A stretch of DNA of 64,000 nt from positions 2,787,343 to 2,851,342 of the forward strand of contig JAGGNK010013670.1 in the NCBI GenBank assembly GCA_017590115.1, in the 5' to 3' direction. Source of the stretch: Montifringilla adamsi. Lineage: Eukaryota; Chordata; Aves; Passeriformes; Passeridae. A program made the position numbers and the translations under genes. The notes beneath the pieces were generated by a model, which saw only the letters and a program-made list of their open reading frames with translations, was not told the DNA's origin and made no database searches. Of this stretch, positions 1 through 12,900 are shown piece by piece (position 1 is the stretch's first letter; every line of letters begins with the position of its first letter).

Positions 1-1686
1 ACTCCATTTGTTTTTTCTCTTAAGGATTTGCCTGCCTCATTTGATGGAAAGTGCATTTATTGATCAATCCTCCACTAAGGAGAAGATCTTGAAGAAAAAG
101 AGGGTGAGAGAAAGAAAGAAAAACAACCAAACAAAAAGCCAAAAGACAGTATTTGTAGCTGTAGTGCTGTTATGTAATAGTCATTATGTAATGTCTGTTG
201 GTGCCAACTAAAAATATACTGGAAGATAACTTCCAATTCATTGAAGCATTTAACTAGCATCATCCTAGGGTTTCTGGTCCTGGATTCAACCCCTTCTGCA
301 GCTGTTGCAAAGAGCTTACAAGTCTCCTAGGTAGCACAGCCATTCTGTCTTTTATCCTTCTTCTTGTCCACTCTTGATTTCTTTCTTATAACTGGAGTTT
401 TAGAAGTGGTAAATCTCTCTTCAGGTCACCTCTCTGCATACCCCACTGACCATGCCATTGGTCCATAGAGCCTCTCTCCTAATGCTTTGTTCAGCTAAGC
501 TTTAAATGTCTATGGCAGATGCTGGGTTCCAGGAGAAGCTGAGCGTAAAGCGTAGCAGGGATTAGATTTTGCAGCAGACATTGAAAACTTGACAGCTTCA
601 TAGGTAGTGTTTTACAGGAGGTTGTTCTCCTGTAGCTGAGCTGCAGCTAAAAGTACCTCGCCTTTTCCATCCTTAAGCCTCCCCTTGAACTGCCAGCAAG
701 ACCTGCCATCATGCCCAAATGCTTAGTCCAGCTACAGTTGCAGAAGTGGGCACCCCAAGGTACCCACAGCTGGCTCTGGTGTGATGCAGACCAAGGTTTG
801 CTCTTTCTCTTTGAAGCACCATGTCAACGTGGCTGTGCAGAGCCTGGAGTGCCATATCCTGAGGCAGAGCAGGCACGCGAGGCTGAGCAGTGCTGCACGA
901 TGGAAGTGCCTTGGCCAGGGCTTGAGGGAAGTGGCAGCCTCTTTGGGGAGGGAAGTAAACACCAGCTATGATGCCCTACACATGGTGGGTGTGACAGCTG
1001 TGGTCCCCTTGATACAAGGGAACATGACAGGCTGCTGAAAGTGACCCAAGAAGGAGCAGCAGGGAGGTGACCCAGACATCAGCAGCGAGCTGCATCACTG
1101 ACAGAGACCCAGCAAGGTTTCTTGATTCGGACAACAGAAGTCTAAATACTGCTGTCTGAAAAAGCCATGAGCAAAAAACCTCTTTATATGCAGGATTTCA
1201 GCCTGCACAGAGCCTTACAATATTGTAAATAACACGATGTATCACAGAATTGTGTGAGTGCTTTAATTAAAGCCTCGTGATAGTGCTGAGGGAGGGTAGT
1301 AGACATGTTTTCACCAGACATGAAGCTGAGCTGTGGTTGAAGCAACTTCACACAGAGGGATTCAGAAAGTGGAGTTTAGACTCCCATCTTGTGCTGTAAT
1401 TGATGTAAAGCATTGCCATTTCTGTTCTTCATTATTGAGAAGTCATGGTACTGTTCTGTACCTAAGCACTAAGACTGTGCAATGGCATAAATCTATATTC
1501 AGGCTTATTACTGCAGTAGATACATCCTGTTAATGAACAATGGTCAAGGAGACTAATAGCTCCACTGCAGGCATAACAGGTGAGGAGAGAACTGTCCACT
1601 CCAGAATCACTGTTTCAATCCCCAAATGGGATCAGCAGGGGATTTTGTTTTTCAGAAGAGCAAAGGTTTAGTATGTCTTCAAGACT

Positions 1687-1710
1687 TACTTCAAGACAAG
1701 TCTTGAAGTA
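1687..1710. repeat. Perfect inverted repeat, 11-bp arms
   Basis: TACTTCAAGAC, a 2-bp AA spacer, then GTCTTGAAGTA. A further partial copy (CTTCAAGACTTAC) precedes it. It could form a hairpin in RNA from either strand. No promoter or terminator role is implied in a eukaryote. Confidence 0.8.
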
Positions 1711-1776
1711 TTTGTTTTGCATGAATTTACACAAGAAGCATCTTGCGATTTCATCCACACAAGCATTATGTGCGTT

Positions 1777-2174
1777 AAGCAGTGCTTTTTGTTCTTGAAG
1801 GTGCTGAAGAAGTCAGTACCTATCACAGTTGCTGTTGCTGCTATTGCTTTATTACAGCAGCAGAATGAAGCGAGAGTGCATGTAACTCCTAGTTAAACTC
1901 GATTTTTCTGCAGGAATAGAAATGTTGACAAACTAATGAAAGGAACCAATGGTGCTTTGTGTGTGCATTGGCTACCAAGCAGTGCTTTTTGTTCTTGAAG
2001 GTGCAGAAGAAGTCAGTACCTCTCAGTTGCTGTTGCTGCTATTGCTTTATTACAGCAGCAGAATGAAGCGAGAGTGCATGTAACTCCTAGTTAAACTCGA
2101 TTTTTCTGCAGGAATAGAAATGTTGACAAACTAATGAAAGGAACCAATGGTGCTTTGTGTGTGCATTGGCTACA
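1777..2174. repeat. Tandem duplication, two copies of about 200 bp
   Basis: 1777-1976 and 1977-2174 are direct, head-to-tail copies starting AAGCAGTGCTTTTTGTTC and running to GTGTGCATTGGCTAC. They differ by a 2-bp length difference (TATCACAGTT versus TCTCAGTT) and about one substitution (GCTGAAG versus GCAGAAG). The unit shows no coding potential. Confidence 0.95.
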
Positions 2175-3644
2175 TGTCAGCTGCAATGACAAGGGCAGTT
2201 ATGTTGTGTCAAGTTTTAGTAAGGGGGAAATCCTCATAAGTAGAACTAAGATTTTATCCAACAAGTATTTTTGTCTGCTTGCTTTTAACTGAAGCAGCCT
2301 ACTTTCTGCCACATGAATGTGCTTCAAACCCTAGCTCCTGGCCATGTGCAGGAAGCCTTTCTGCTGCAAGATGCCTGTGTAGGAAGGGCAGTGGGTACTG
2401 GGTTAAAGCAGTGGATCAGGACATAGAAATCGTTATCATGTGGGATCAGATGTTTTAACCTGGTTGTGTGTTGTTGCTTGTCTCTGTTAGTTGTTGAGTG
2501 ATGTGGATGCTTACTCAAAACTACAGCAAATTAGGTGAGTGATAATTGTTTAGCACTCTGGGATACAGATTAGAACTCTACAGACTCAGGCCAGCATGAT
2601 TTGCTTTCTGTGGGGTAAGATACGGTGCATAGTGCTTATTCCTTTATTTGTATGAAGACAGGGAGAGAGTCTATACAAAAGCTTTTTGCTGAGGTGTGTA
2701 TGAATAGAAACCACTCTCCATTTCCTTGTGTTTCGGATCACAGGGGCAGACACTTGGAGAAGAAACATGTAAAAGCTGTGGAAAAAAGAGGCAGTGGATT
2801 TACTGCTGCCTTGCTGGTCGAGCCAAGCACAGTTAGAGCAATACACTCACTTTGGTCCACTTCCCTTGGTGACAACAGCAGCATAATAATTGAAGACTTA
2901 ACCATAAATCTTTTAGTGCCAGGAAAAAGCTGGAGGTCTGAAACATTGAATAGGGAACAAGATCCACTGTCCTGCACATACTTCCCCGTGGGAAATGCAC
3001 AGGGGCAGCCAGCATGGAGCAGATGCTGGACCATTGGCTGTCCTTGGAAAGCTGGAAACCATTGCACTGGAGGTCCTCAGTGTGCTTTTAATGGGGCCAA
3101 TCTGGGGAGTTGGCTCTGCTGCATCATGGTTTTACATGCTTACGGGCAAGATGTGTTGAGGAAAGCATTCATTACATTCTGAATAGGCACAAATAAACCA
3201 GGGAGTACTGTATCAGTGATATTGTTGTGTGGGATTGTTATCTAAAACACTGTTTCATCTGGAAGCTCTGACCAGCTCTTTGATTGGAAATCAGCTGGGT
3301 TTGTTTTTGTGCCTATGTTTAAATTGTACTTTCCTTTAAATGTCTTTAGTCTACATCTTGCATTAAAAAGCCACATAATTTTATGGCCAGAAGATGCCCT
3401 GGCTGTTCCTCCTGTACAACTGTTTCACCACCAAATATGCCATAGCCATTAAATCACCCCCTGCAGTGACCTGCATATCTTTAAGCATTTAAATTACTTC
3501 TGTAAATTAAGCTTTTAGGATTAGTCATCGTAGATTTGCAGCATCATTGGTGTGTTGCCAAGGACCCCAGTTTTGTCACCATGACTACTACCACAGGGTT
3601 ACTGAGAAACACAAACTGCAGGGAAGTTTATTCACATGCCAGAA

Positions 3645-3670
3645 TGTGAGTGAGTGAGTGAGTGAGTGAT
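3645..3670. repeat. (TGAG)n microsatellite
   Basis: About six GTGA units in a row with no interruption. Confidence 0.9.
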
Positions 3671-6189
3671 GATGTTTCACCAACCACGGCCAGAGGAGCA
3701 CCTGGTTGTTTATATCCAGCACAGCCTGAAGGTGGGCCTCCAGAGGGGAGAAGATGCTGTTACCCATCCAGGGAAAATCACCATCATACTTCTTGTATTG
3801 TCACTTGTGTGTGTTCAATAAATAGTGTGCTTGGAGAAGATTGGAAGGTGTGTGCCTACTCTGTGAAATGCTCTTATCCTGTGGGGATTATCCCTTCCCA
3901 GGAAAGGCAGTCCTTCACCATGGGGTGTGAAGCTGCAGGAGAGCTGATCCTGTGATGAAGTAATTTAATGATCAAATCCCCTGGTACTGCCTAGTGAGAT
4001 GAAGTATCATGTTTGGGAGATTTTTTTTTTTTTAAACCTGAGCACTGAAAAACAGAATTCCATGGTTTGTCTCCAGTAGGGAATTTACAACCCAGCTCTC
4101 CTCTGTTATTGCTTCTTTAAGTATATGCCTACCTTGTGCAAGGGCAAGCTCCTGGCCCCTGTATTGTTTTTCTTCAGATGTTTGAGAATTAAGTCTTTAG
4201 AAATAACACTGCTGAAAACTCTTAAGTGCCATCTCTTCCAGTTTGGTGCTCTTCTATTGTTTGAAAACCCATCCCTGTAGCTTTTCTCCACCTTCTTCCA
4301 CAGCATCTTCTTGGATATCCAACATGTATACGTGAGTTTACCTGGGAGATCTTAAAGAGAATGTGCATTTGGTAGCATAATCTGGTGTATTTTTCCCTAT
4401 ACTGTTGATACTCGTGGCTCTTTCTCATGTAGTTGTCTCTTGTTCCTCACCATCACCTGATTTGTTTCATAACGGCTCAGGACCAAAGTTGTCCTCCTGG
4501 CTGAACCTCCTGTCTTCTGGTTCATGTCCTGGACTCTCCTACTGAATCCTTCAACAAAACCGTGCCAGAAATCATCAGTTCACTGACACCTCATGGAAGA
4601 AGGGTCAAGTTTTGAAATGTCTTACACAGTCCTTGGAGAGAGAAGGAAATCCAGGGAATGGTTCTTAGCTTCCTATCAGCTCTGTAGGCTCTTTGTCCTG
4701 CTCCAGGCAGAAATGCTGATAAACAGGCTGCCCAGCAGTGCCTTAGTGCCAGGCAGGAGCAAAGCCCTTCTCAGAGTGTTTTTCTTCATGCATGAATCTG
4801 CCTTTTCCAGCTCATCCCATCCCACTCCCATCTCCTCCCACAAGAGTTCCTCACAGCTCTTGTAGCTGAGCATCTCTGTAAGGGTGGCTGCCCTGTCTGA
4901 ATGTGGGATCCTCCCTGTGCTGTTCCACCAGCTCTGGGCTGCCAGCTTGCCATCTTGGCATGAGTGCCTGAGTGGGTTTTTTGTTTTTGAAAGAGATTCT
5001 TTGAATTCAAAACATAGCAAATTCCTGGCGGAGGCAGCTGATGGATTATATGCTCTGTGAGTGCTCTGTGCCTGGGACTTGCTCTTCTGTGATCCTTCGC
5101 TGACCTTCCAGCAACAGTGCCAAAAACCTCTGTTGTGGGTTACAGATCAAAAATGCATAAATAGAATGAACCAATTTGCTGGGGTCAAAAAGGGGACAAA
5201 TGCTTCTGATGTCAACTCACATGTGTGGCCTGAAGACAAACTTCCTACAAGCCAGCTACTCCCTGAAAATGGGGCTGGTCAGGAGGAGAGAGCATAGCTG
5301 TGTGCTTACGTGTTCTCTGGAGGAGCATGTCTGGTGACACACACAACTGCTCAGCATGTTTGTGTGCTAGTAGACCACCACAACCCAACTGCTTCTTCCA
5401 TTTAGGAGGTTTCCCACTTAAACTATTCTGGTTTCCTTCTTATATTTTGGGTTTATCTCTAATTTCCCACAAACAAACTGTCAGGTTCTTCACCACTCCC
5501 ATTCCCCTGAACAAAACTGCTTTTGCAGGGTGTTTTCACCTGTGCAGTAAAGTGCTTGTTCTGACGTCTGTGTGGGTGTTGGGGTTTACGAGTTCTCCTT
5601 TTGTTTTTTTCTCTTAGAGAATTTTCTCCCATTTTTTGTTGCTAAGAGACAATAACAACCAGGTACTTTGGAGAGACAAAAAAGTTTCCCCAGGAAGGCT
5701 GTGGCTGGCTGCCCTCTTAGCTGGGGGATTTCTCATGGAGGGGCAGATACTGCGAGAACTGGGCTGGAAAGCGGGTTGGATGGAGCTCCCAGCCTGCTCT
5801 TGTTCTCTCAGCACCCATAGGGCAGACAGGCTGCGGTGGCTGTGGGGAGAGTTCCCCACCACTGCGGGGCTCTGTCTGCTGCCTTTCTTCTACCACGAGA
5901 GCAGCTCTGCTCGTAAGAGCGGCCGTTGTACTGAGACCTTATCAACGCCCTGCCTCACTAAAAAAGGGACTTTCACCATCTGCTGGGGTGCCTCAGGTGA
6001 ACCCCGGGATTCCTGAGCCCCTCCCAGGGAGCCTCTCCCTGCTCTGTTCAGGACCGGGCTGCTGCTGCTGTCCAGCTCTGCTGTTTTCTCTGCCACTGCT
6101 CAGGGTTTTTGCTACACTGTAGCCTGCACTCCCTGCCTGCCAGGACAGCACACAGTGACAGCGACAGCTGCTGAGCTCCTGCTGCAGCC

Positions 6190-6380
6190 CAGCTTGGCCA
6201 TCCAGCCCGGCCGCCATTACCTGTGGTGCCTGAGCCTGGCCACAGCGCCCCCTGCAGGCGCGGGGAATCACCGCCCCGCCCGGGCCGCCGGGAGCCAGCA
6301 GCGCCCCTGCTGGCCGTGCCCGGAACTGCAGCCAGGGGAAGGCGCCCTTCTCTCTGCAGGGACGCGGCTGGGGCTGGCTT
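6190..6380. promoter_or_regulatory. CpG-rich block, possible alternative promoter
   Basis: A compact GC-rich and CpG-rich segment sits in otherwise CpG-poor sequence 14 kb upstream of CASTOR2 exon 3, and half of it is copied in the 302-bp duplication. It includes CGGCCGCCATTACC, which resembles a YY1 core. It could be a small CpG island or alternative promoter. No first exon could be assigned, so this is weak. Confidence 0.3.
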
Positions 6381-6872
6381 TGTGCTGCTGCTGCTTGATC
6401 GCCTTGTTATACATACTAGTAAGGAATTGTTATTCCTTTTCTCATATCTTTGCCTGAAAACCCCCTTAATTTCAAAGTTATAATAATTTGGAGGGAAGGG
6501 GGTCATGTTTTCTGTTCCAAGAAGGCTCCTGCTTTCCAGTGGCAGTCCCTTTCCATATCTGTATTTATCTCACCGCCCCGCCCGGGCCGCCGGGAGCCAG
6601 CAGCGCCCCTGCTGGCCGTGCCCGGAACTGCAGCCAGGGGAAGGCGCCCTTCTCTCTGCAGGGACGCGGCTGGGGCTGGCTTTGTGCTGCTGCTGCTTGT
6701 TTGCCTTGTTATACATACTAGTAAGGAATTGTTATTCCTTTTCTCATATCTTTGCCTGAAAACCCCCTTAATTTCAAAGTTATAATAATTTGGAGGGAAG
6801 GGGGTCATGTTTTCTGTTCCAAGAAGGCTCCTGCTTTCCAGTGGCAGTCCCTTTCCATATCTGTATTTATCT
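6269..6872. repeat. Near-identical 302-bp tandem duplication carrying a CpG-rich block
   Basis: 6269-6570 and 6571-6872 are direct adjacent copies with unit length 302 bp. The only difference I see is CTTGATCGCC versus CTTGTTTGCC, around 6398 and 6700. Each unit starts with CACCGCCCCGCCCGGGCC, a GC-rich block of about 115 bp, followed by AT-richer sequence ending GTATTTATCT. The near identity implies a very recent duplication or an assembly artefact. Confidence 0.95.
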
Positions 6873-9800
6873 TGGCTGTTCTGGAGAAACAGGGGAAAAA
6901 TACATTTCCACTTCAGAACTATCTTGACATAAGTAAATTTTGTGCCTGTTTCTTCCAAGACTGTTTGCACTGATCCCAGGGTGGAAATAAAGATGTAAAA
7001 TCCTGAGCTGTCATAGCCCTGTTTGGCCAAATTGGCTGCCTCCAAAGTACACTGCCTAGTGTTGAAAGCATCTCATTTTTAATTACTACTAATGTTGCTA
7101 TTTTGATGGCACTTAGCACTGGATTACTCAAAAGCCTGGCTGTCTCAGGAATACCAGTATTATCCATAGACAATGCAGAGAGGACTCAGGTTTTGCCAAG
7201 TGGCATCTGACTATGGAAGAAACCCTTCTGTGTCCTGTTTGCTTCATTTTCAGCTAACTCTTCTATCCTGCTTGGTTTTATCTATGGTTTCTAGCCTGTG
7301 CTCCACCTCCATCTCTCTGTATCCTGACGAAGGAAGCACTGTAATGAAATGTTAATGTTCAGATTCTCGCTGTGAGCAGCAGCGCTTGCATCCTGCTGTG
7401 TAATGTTCCTTGTCATGGGCTGCAGTGCTCGGTGGCTGGGCCAGGCTGCCTTCCCTTCCCTCCCCATGCCAGCCACTCTGCAGGCCTTGCCCCATCTCTG
7501 GCACTGTGCTGTGGGGAGCTGTGCGGGACACTGCTCCTGCCTTCCCCCCTCCACACCAGCACCTGGTGTGCCCTATCTCTCATAGTCCTTATCAGCTCCA
7601 GCTTTGTTTACTTGCATAATTCTCTCAGTGCCTTATCAGATGAGCATGATTTCAAAGTGTTAAGAGCGTCAGTGCCTCAAACAGTTTTGCAGTAGCTTGC
7701 CTTGGACTCAGATTAGATGCAGACATAATAACAATAGAAAATTTAATAATAGAAAATTCTTGTTTGGATAGAGATGCTTCTCTTCCTGGATTAATAATGG
7801 AAGCATGGAGACCTGCTTCTGCTTCTGTTGGAAAGGAGCAGGGTTTTCTCATGTAGTTGCTTTAATCCTGGCTGTGTCTCTGATATCTGACTGTTTTATG
7901 GGTTCATGTTCAGGAGCAGTGGAGAAACCCCCCATGTCCCATATCAAAGGACACATGTGCTTCCCCAGCACATGAAGAGAAGGGGATTCCTGTTTGTCCC
8001 TGTGGCTGGGTAACAAGGCCCACCTGAGCAATGTGTCATTTCTCCTGGATGTTTGGAGATGTGATTTGTGTAAAGAAGGGCTGTGAAAGAGCTCACATGG
8101 GAACCAGCCACCATCATCCCTGCTTCCCTCCCTCCCTCCTTCTCTGAGAGCAACAGTAAGGCATGCTGTATGTATGTCAGTGCTATGTCAGCACATGGAA
8201 AAGAATGAGATCTTCCTGTTCTGAACAGTGACAGGAATAATCAGACCAGTATCTTCAAAACGTCCCAAATGACAAAGGTTGTGTGCTGCTGAAGACCATG
8301 ACTGGAGACGGCCACCCAGCCCCTGTGAGGATGCTCACTCCTCTGAAGGGAGCTGATCCTGAGCCTGGTCACAGACCTGGGCCCAGCCCTAACCAAGCTG
8401 ATGCCTGCCTGAAGTGTTGAGTGGCCAGTTTGCACCTTGTGCCCTCCCACCTCTCATAGGGAGGATCTGTTTACAGAGTACTTTTGCCTTGCTTGGAGTG
8501 CTAGGTACAGCAGAAAATAGGCTTATAGTATAACTAGAGAGGTATCTTTATTTGTAGACAGAAAAAGTGTGCTCTGCTTTCCATGTTCAGGCCATACACC
8601 CATTCCTCAGCCCCTCCAGCTCCCTCTGTCCCCCATTTGCCTGGTTGCAAAAGCATCCAACAGCCAGCACTCACACTGTAGCTTGGGCTCAGGCAGCACC
8701 AGGTGTTGACTTTTCTATCCAGAAAAATTTATTGTTATTCCTACTTGCTCTCACCCTTCCCTCACCATCTCCCTTTAAATTCCCACCCCTTGGCTTGCTG
8801 AATAATTTTAAGGTGCTAATTGCCCCGCACTGCAGCTGATCCATTGATCTGGAACACAAACAGTCTCAAGGTAATTTTCCGTCTGAGCCAGTCTGGGGCT
8901 TGCGCAAGTGCTGATGTTTGTTTCCTTGCTTTTTCATTTCCTGCAAAGAAAAGCTTTTGTGTTTCTCTCGGCAAGATGCCTGTGCCTCTGCCTCAGCCAG
9001 CGGCTGCTCTCTAAGGCCACGTGGGGCTCGAGGAAACTGACACTAACAGTACCCGATTCTGTGTCATTGAAGTCTGTGGGCTGAAATGGATAATCCTGCT
9101 CAGTCATATTGTGTCCCTCTATCAAAACTGTTAGCCTAGTCCCTGAGGTATCAGGTGGCTTCTTTGCCCATCTTTAGTCCTGCATTTGGGACAGACTGGG
9201 AGCAACTCAGACTCTTTGTACAGTTACAAAAATACTTGTTTGACTAGATAAAGACTTGGAGGCAGAGGTTGCTGGGGTTGCACATTACTGAGGATTCAGA
9301 CATCCCTGTCTGTAACAGCTGACCACAAAATCCAGCACTGGGTCACTACTGGCCACTGGGAAGTACATCCTGCACAGCAGAGAGTTAATTTTCCTGGCTA
9401 TTGCTTCCAGCAGCCTCAGCAGAAGCTGTGCCTTTGCAGGGTTTGATCGGAGGGGCGGGGGTGTGGGATGATGTAATGTTACCAACTCCCTGCACTGGTG
9501 GGAGGAGGTGAGGTTAAAAAAAAACCTCATCTGCATTAATTTCTCTCTCCAGCTCGTATGCACTGGTTCAGTCTACCTGGAAGACTTGGTTTTGTATTTT
9601 TAAATTAAATCAGCGGTTGTTTTTCTTACCCAGGGTAAGGCTGGTGTGGCAGCACTGGTGGAGAGCAGGATGGGGCTAGAGGGAGCACTCCTCAGGTGCT
9701 GGCAGGGCTGCACCTGCAGGAGCCCCCAGAGCAGGGGTGGAATGAGCTTTGCAGTCCCATCTCTGGAGGCAGTCTTGTCTGCAGGTGGTGTGCATGTAAC

Positions 9801-9950
9801 TAGAAATGAGTGCAGTTGTCTACCCCTGAATCATAAGGAGATTTTGAAAAATGTAACACCTATCTCCCTCCAGAAAAGCAGCCCCTTCACAGACTCAGAT
9901 AAGTTGCCCATGCCTCAGACCACTTTGGATGGAACACTGCAGGTTGAGTT

Positions 9951-9971
9951 GGAAGGGAAGGGAAGGGAAGG
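9951..9971. repeat. (GGGAA)n short tandem repeat
   Basis: About four GGAAG units in a purine-only run. Confidence 0.85.
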
Positions 9972-12900
9972 ACAGGTCTAAGGTGGCAGGTAACCAGGCA
10001 GAGGGCTGGGAGGGGAGAGGGAGTCATTGGCATTATTTGAAGTCCTTGCCTCTTTCCAGGCCAGCTGGTAGATCCTGTCCCTCTGGCAGAGCTGTTGTTT
10101 TGGCAGGAGAGGAAGAAGGTTCACTCCTGCTAGCATCTCTCACACCATGCCTTTGAAGGGGTGCTGGCTGGAGTGACTCAGCCATTGCTCTAAGGACTTC
10201 TTTTATAGAAAAGGAGGATCTACCTGAGTGAGTGTGTGCAGCCCTTACAGCTGTATGCCTGGCTTTTCAGAAATGGCAGGTTGATGACACCTCAGGAAAA
10301 ATTTGGCACCTCCCAGCCAAGGAAAGATTTTCCCAGTTAAAACGCTACTGAATATCCTCTCTGTCCATCCACAAATTCACAGAGAGTAGAAAAAGGGGAG
10401 TAGAAAGACATCTCACAAATTGGAAACTGAGCTGCTGTGAATCTTTTTCCCAGCACCACCCCAGGTGACCTGCGTGCCTGGCAGTGTCAGGGGATGGGAA
10501 CACATCAGGGCTCAGCTGGCAGCTGGGAAGGGTCTTGGTTTTTTATGATGATGGGCTCAGATCACAGGAAGACAACAGGTGTAATTCTTGTGGTGGTGAT
10601 GGGTTGGGTAGCCAGCACTCAGACTTGTCCACGGACATGCAAATATGTCTGCACTGTCCTGAAAGTCCCTTTTGAACTGATGTAATTATTTGGGTGGTGC
10701 TATGAATCCATTCTCTAGTCTCAGAGCAAGATGGGAACACCTGAGAAATGGACCTGTAATGGATGTCTGTCATTGGACACTGTTGGAACTACCTCTGCTC
10801 TGACTCTGTGTGCTGAGTGAAAGTTGTGTATCCAGAAATCTCCAGGAGGGAAGTCTCCTCCACATCCTTTAACTGGACCAAGGGTATGCAGGCATTTAGC
10901 AAAACATGATGTTTTAATGGAAAGTTAATGACTTTAAAATGCCATTTCTTACTCATTTCCCTGTGTGAGGCCTGCCCATGGTTCTGGAGTGACCCAGGAT
11001 GGACACAGGACCCTCACTGTGGCAGAACACAGGAGCAGCACTTCCAGGACCAGCAGTCTTGTGTACTGACCAGGACATAGCTTCATCTGACTTTTCTGCT
11101 TGCTGAAACCTTCATGTCAGTCCCAGGTGAAGGACCACAGGCAGTCCAGAAGGCTTCCACGAGGCCAGGAGAGAATCACAATAGCAGCAAAACCCCTGCA
11201 AAACCCCATGTATACCCTCATTGGATACTAAATACTTGAGCCAGGAAAGGGAAAGGAATGGGCACATGAGTTCTTGTGGGTCTTCAGAGATTTGTACTGG
11301 GTGCCTTTGTGAAGCAGCTTCAACTGCAGCAGGTCTGGTAGATATGTAGAAGAACTTGCCACTGCTTGGGTACTGGGTTAGTGCAGGACAGGCAGAGACT
11401 TGAGGTGGTGTTTCTGGCCTGTGGCAGTGCAGCACTTGGTGGTTGTTGAAGTCAGCTCTTTGTCAACACAGGGATGCTAATTCTTTGCTTGAAGGTGGGG
11501 AAGCTGAGGTTTGGAGGAATATATGCTGATTTTAAAGGAAATATATTGTATTTCACATGGCTGAATATCTCTCTCCTGCAAGGGAAACTTGCATTGCAAA
11601 CATTCTTTTCTCCTTGGGAAATTCTGGCTTTTCTTTGATCCAGCTGCTGTCCAGGTGAAGACCAAAGGAGTCACTTGTTTTGGGTTTAGGTTGGAGCCTA
11701 ATGAAGAAAGAGGAGCTTGGATTTCTGCAGCCATTGCTGGTTTTCCCACTTCAGAGGGACAGGAGAGGCATGGACACCCCTCACCTCCCTGTCACAGGCA
11801 CTGCTGGGGATGGCTCTGAGGTGCCACCCTGCTGCAGACACAGGAGGCTTTGGGAAAACAGCATGGAATGGAAATACCAGCACACGAGCAAAGCAGAGCT
11901 GCTTCCTTTATGTACACAAGGGTGGCTGGCCAGATCACACCTCCTGAATTTTATTTTGGTGCTGTTACTGTAACACTCAGGAGCCACAATGCTCTGTGAT
12001 GCCAATATTTCACATAGTTATTTAGTGCAGGACTCTGGCAACCAAATATTTAATGTGAAAGGGAAGCACAGTTGTGGGAGAGGATATGCTCAAGATCACC
12101 TCCCAAGCTAGTGACAGAGTAAGACAGGTAAGTCAGTAATAAGCCAAAAAACCGCTTATAATCTATTGTAATTAAGAAATAGTGGGTTTCTGATTGTAAT
12201 AGTGTAAATTATCACATCTATACTGTCTCACCCTTCCCATGAGACTGAAAATAGAATAAAAGTTTTTTAAATGCCTCTCAGTTATCCCATCTCTAAGTCA
12301 AAAAAGGGCTTAATGCAACAATATCTTGTGGGGCCACACCACAGTTACAGAGTCACAGCATCCACTTGCAGCCATTGCCACTGCTCCAACATTCCTGCAC
12401 GTGGATTGTCTATGTCTGGCAGGGACAAGGCACCTGTGAAACAGACTGAAGCTCTACTTAAACATCAAGCCAGAATCCAGCTGGGCAAAGAATATAAAAA
12501 AGTCTGGAAGAAAAAGAAAAAAGCTACACAGAAATGGTGCATTTATGAATGCAGCACATTTCTTGCCTCTGCTTCCTACAGTCAGCAAGAGCAGCAGAGT
12601 ATTAATCTGGCTATTGCTGCTTTTTGCTTTCACAACACACTCCAGCAATAGCATTCACTGTATTTTAGCTGTCCTCCAGAAATGGGCTTTTCAGTTTCCT
12701 CTGCTTGACTGTATTCAGGCAGGAGAGAGATCCTGAACAGCTTACATTAGATAAAAGTCACTGGTTTGTCCGGTCCCAGTGGTGTGCCAGGGATATTGGA
12801 TTGCTGGAACTGGCCCAAATTCATGTCTGCACCCTTAACTGAGGAACAGGGATGGGGATGAGCAGGGAACTCCAGAGGTGTAAATAGATCAGTCAGCCAC

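Noticed and set aside
2625..3182. A 185-codon open frame on the plus strand.
   Set aside because: No recognisable domain, no splice or promoter context, and comparable frames occur on the opposite strand over the same bases. Chance open frame.
5770..5830. ATGGAGCTCCCAGCC as a possible CASTOR2 first exon.
   Set aside because: Only M-E-L agrees. The following residues (PACSCSLS) do not match the CASTOR N-terminus.
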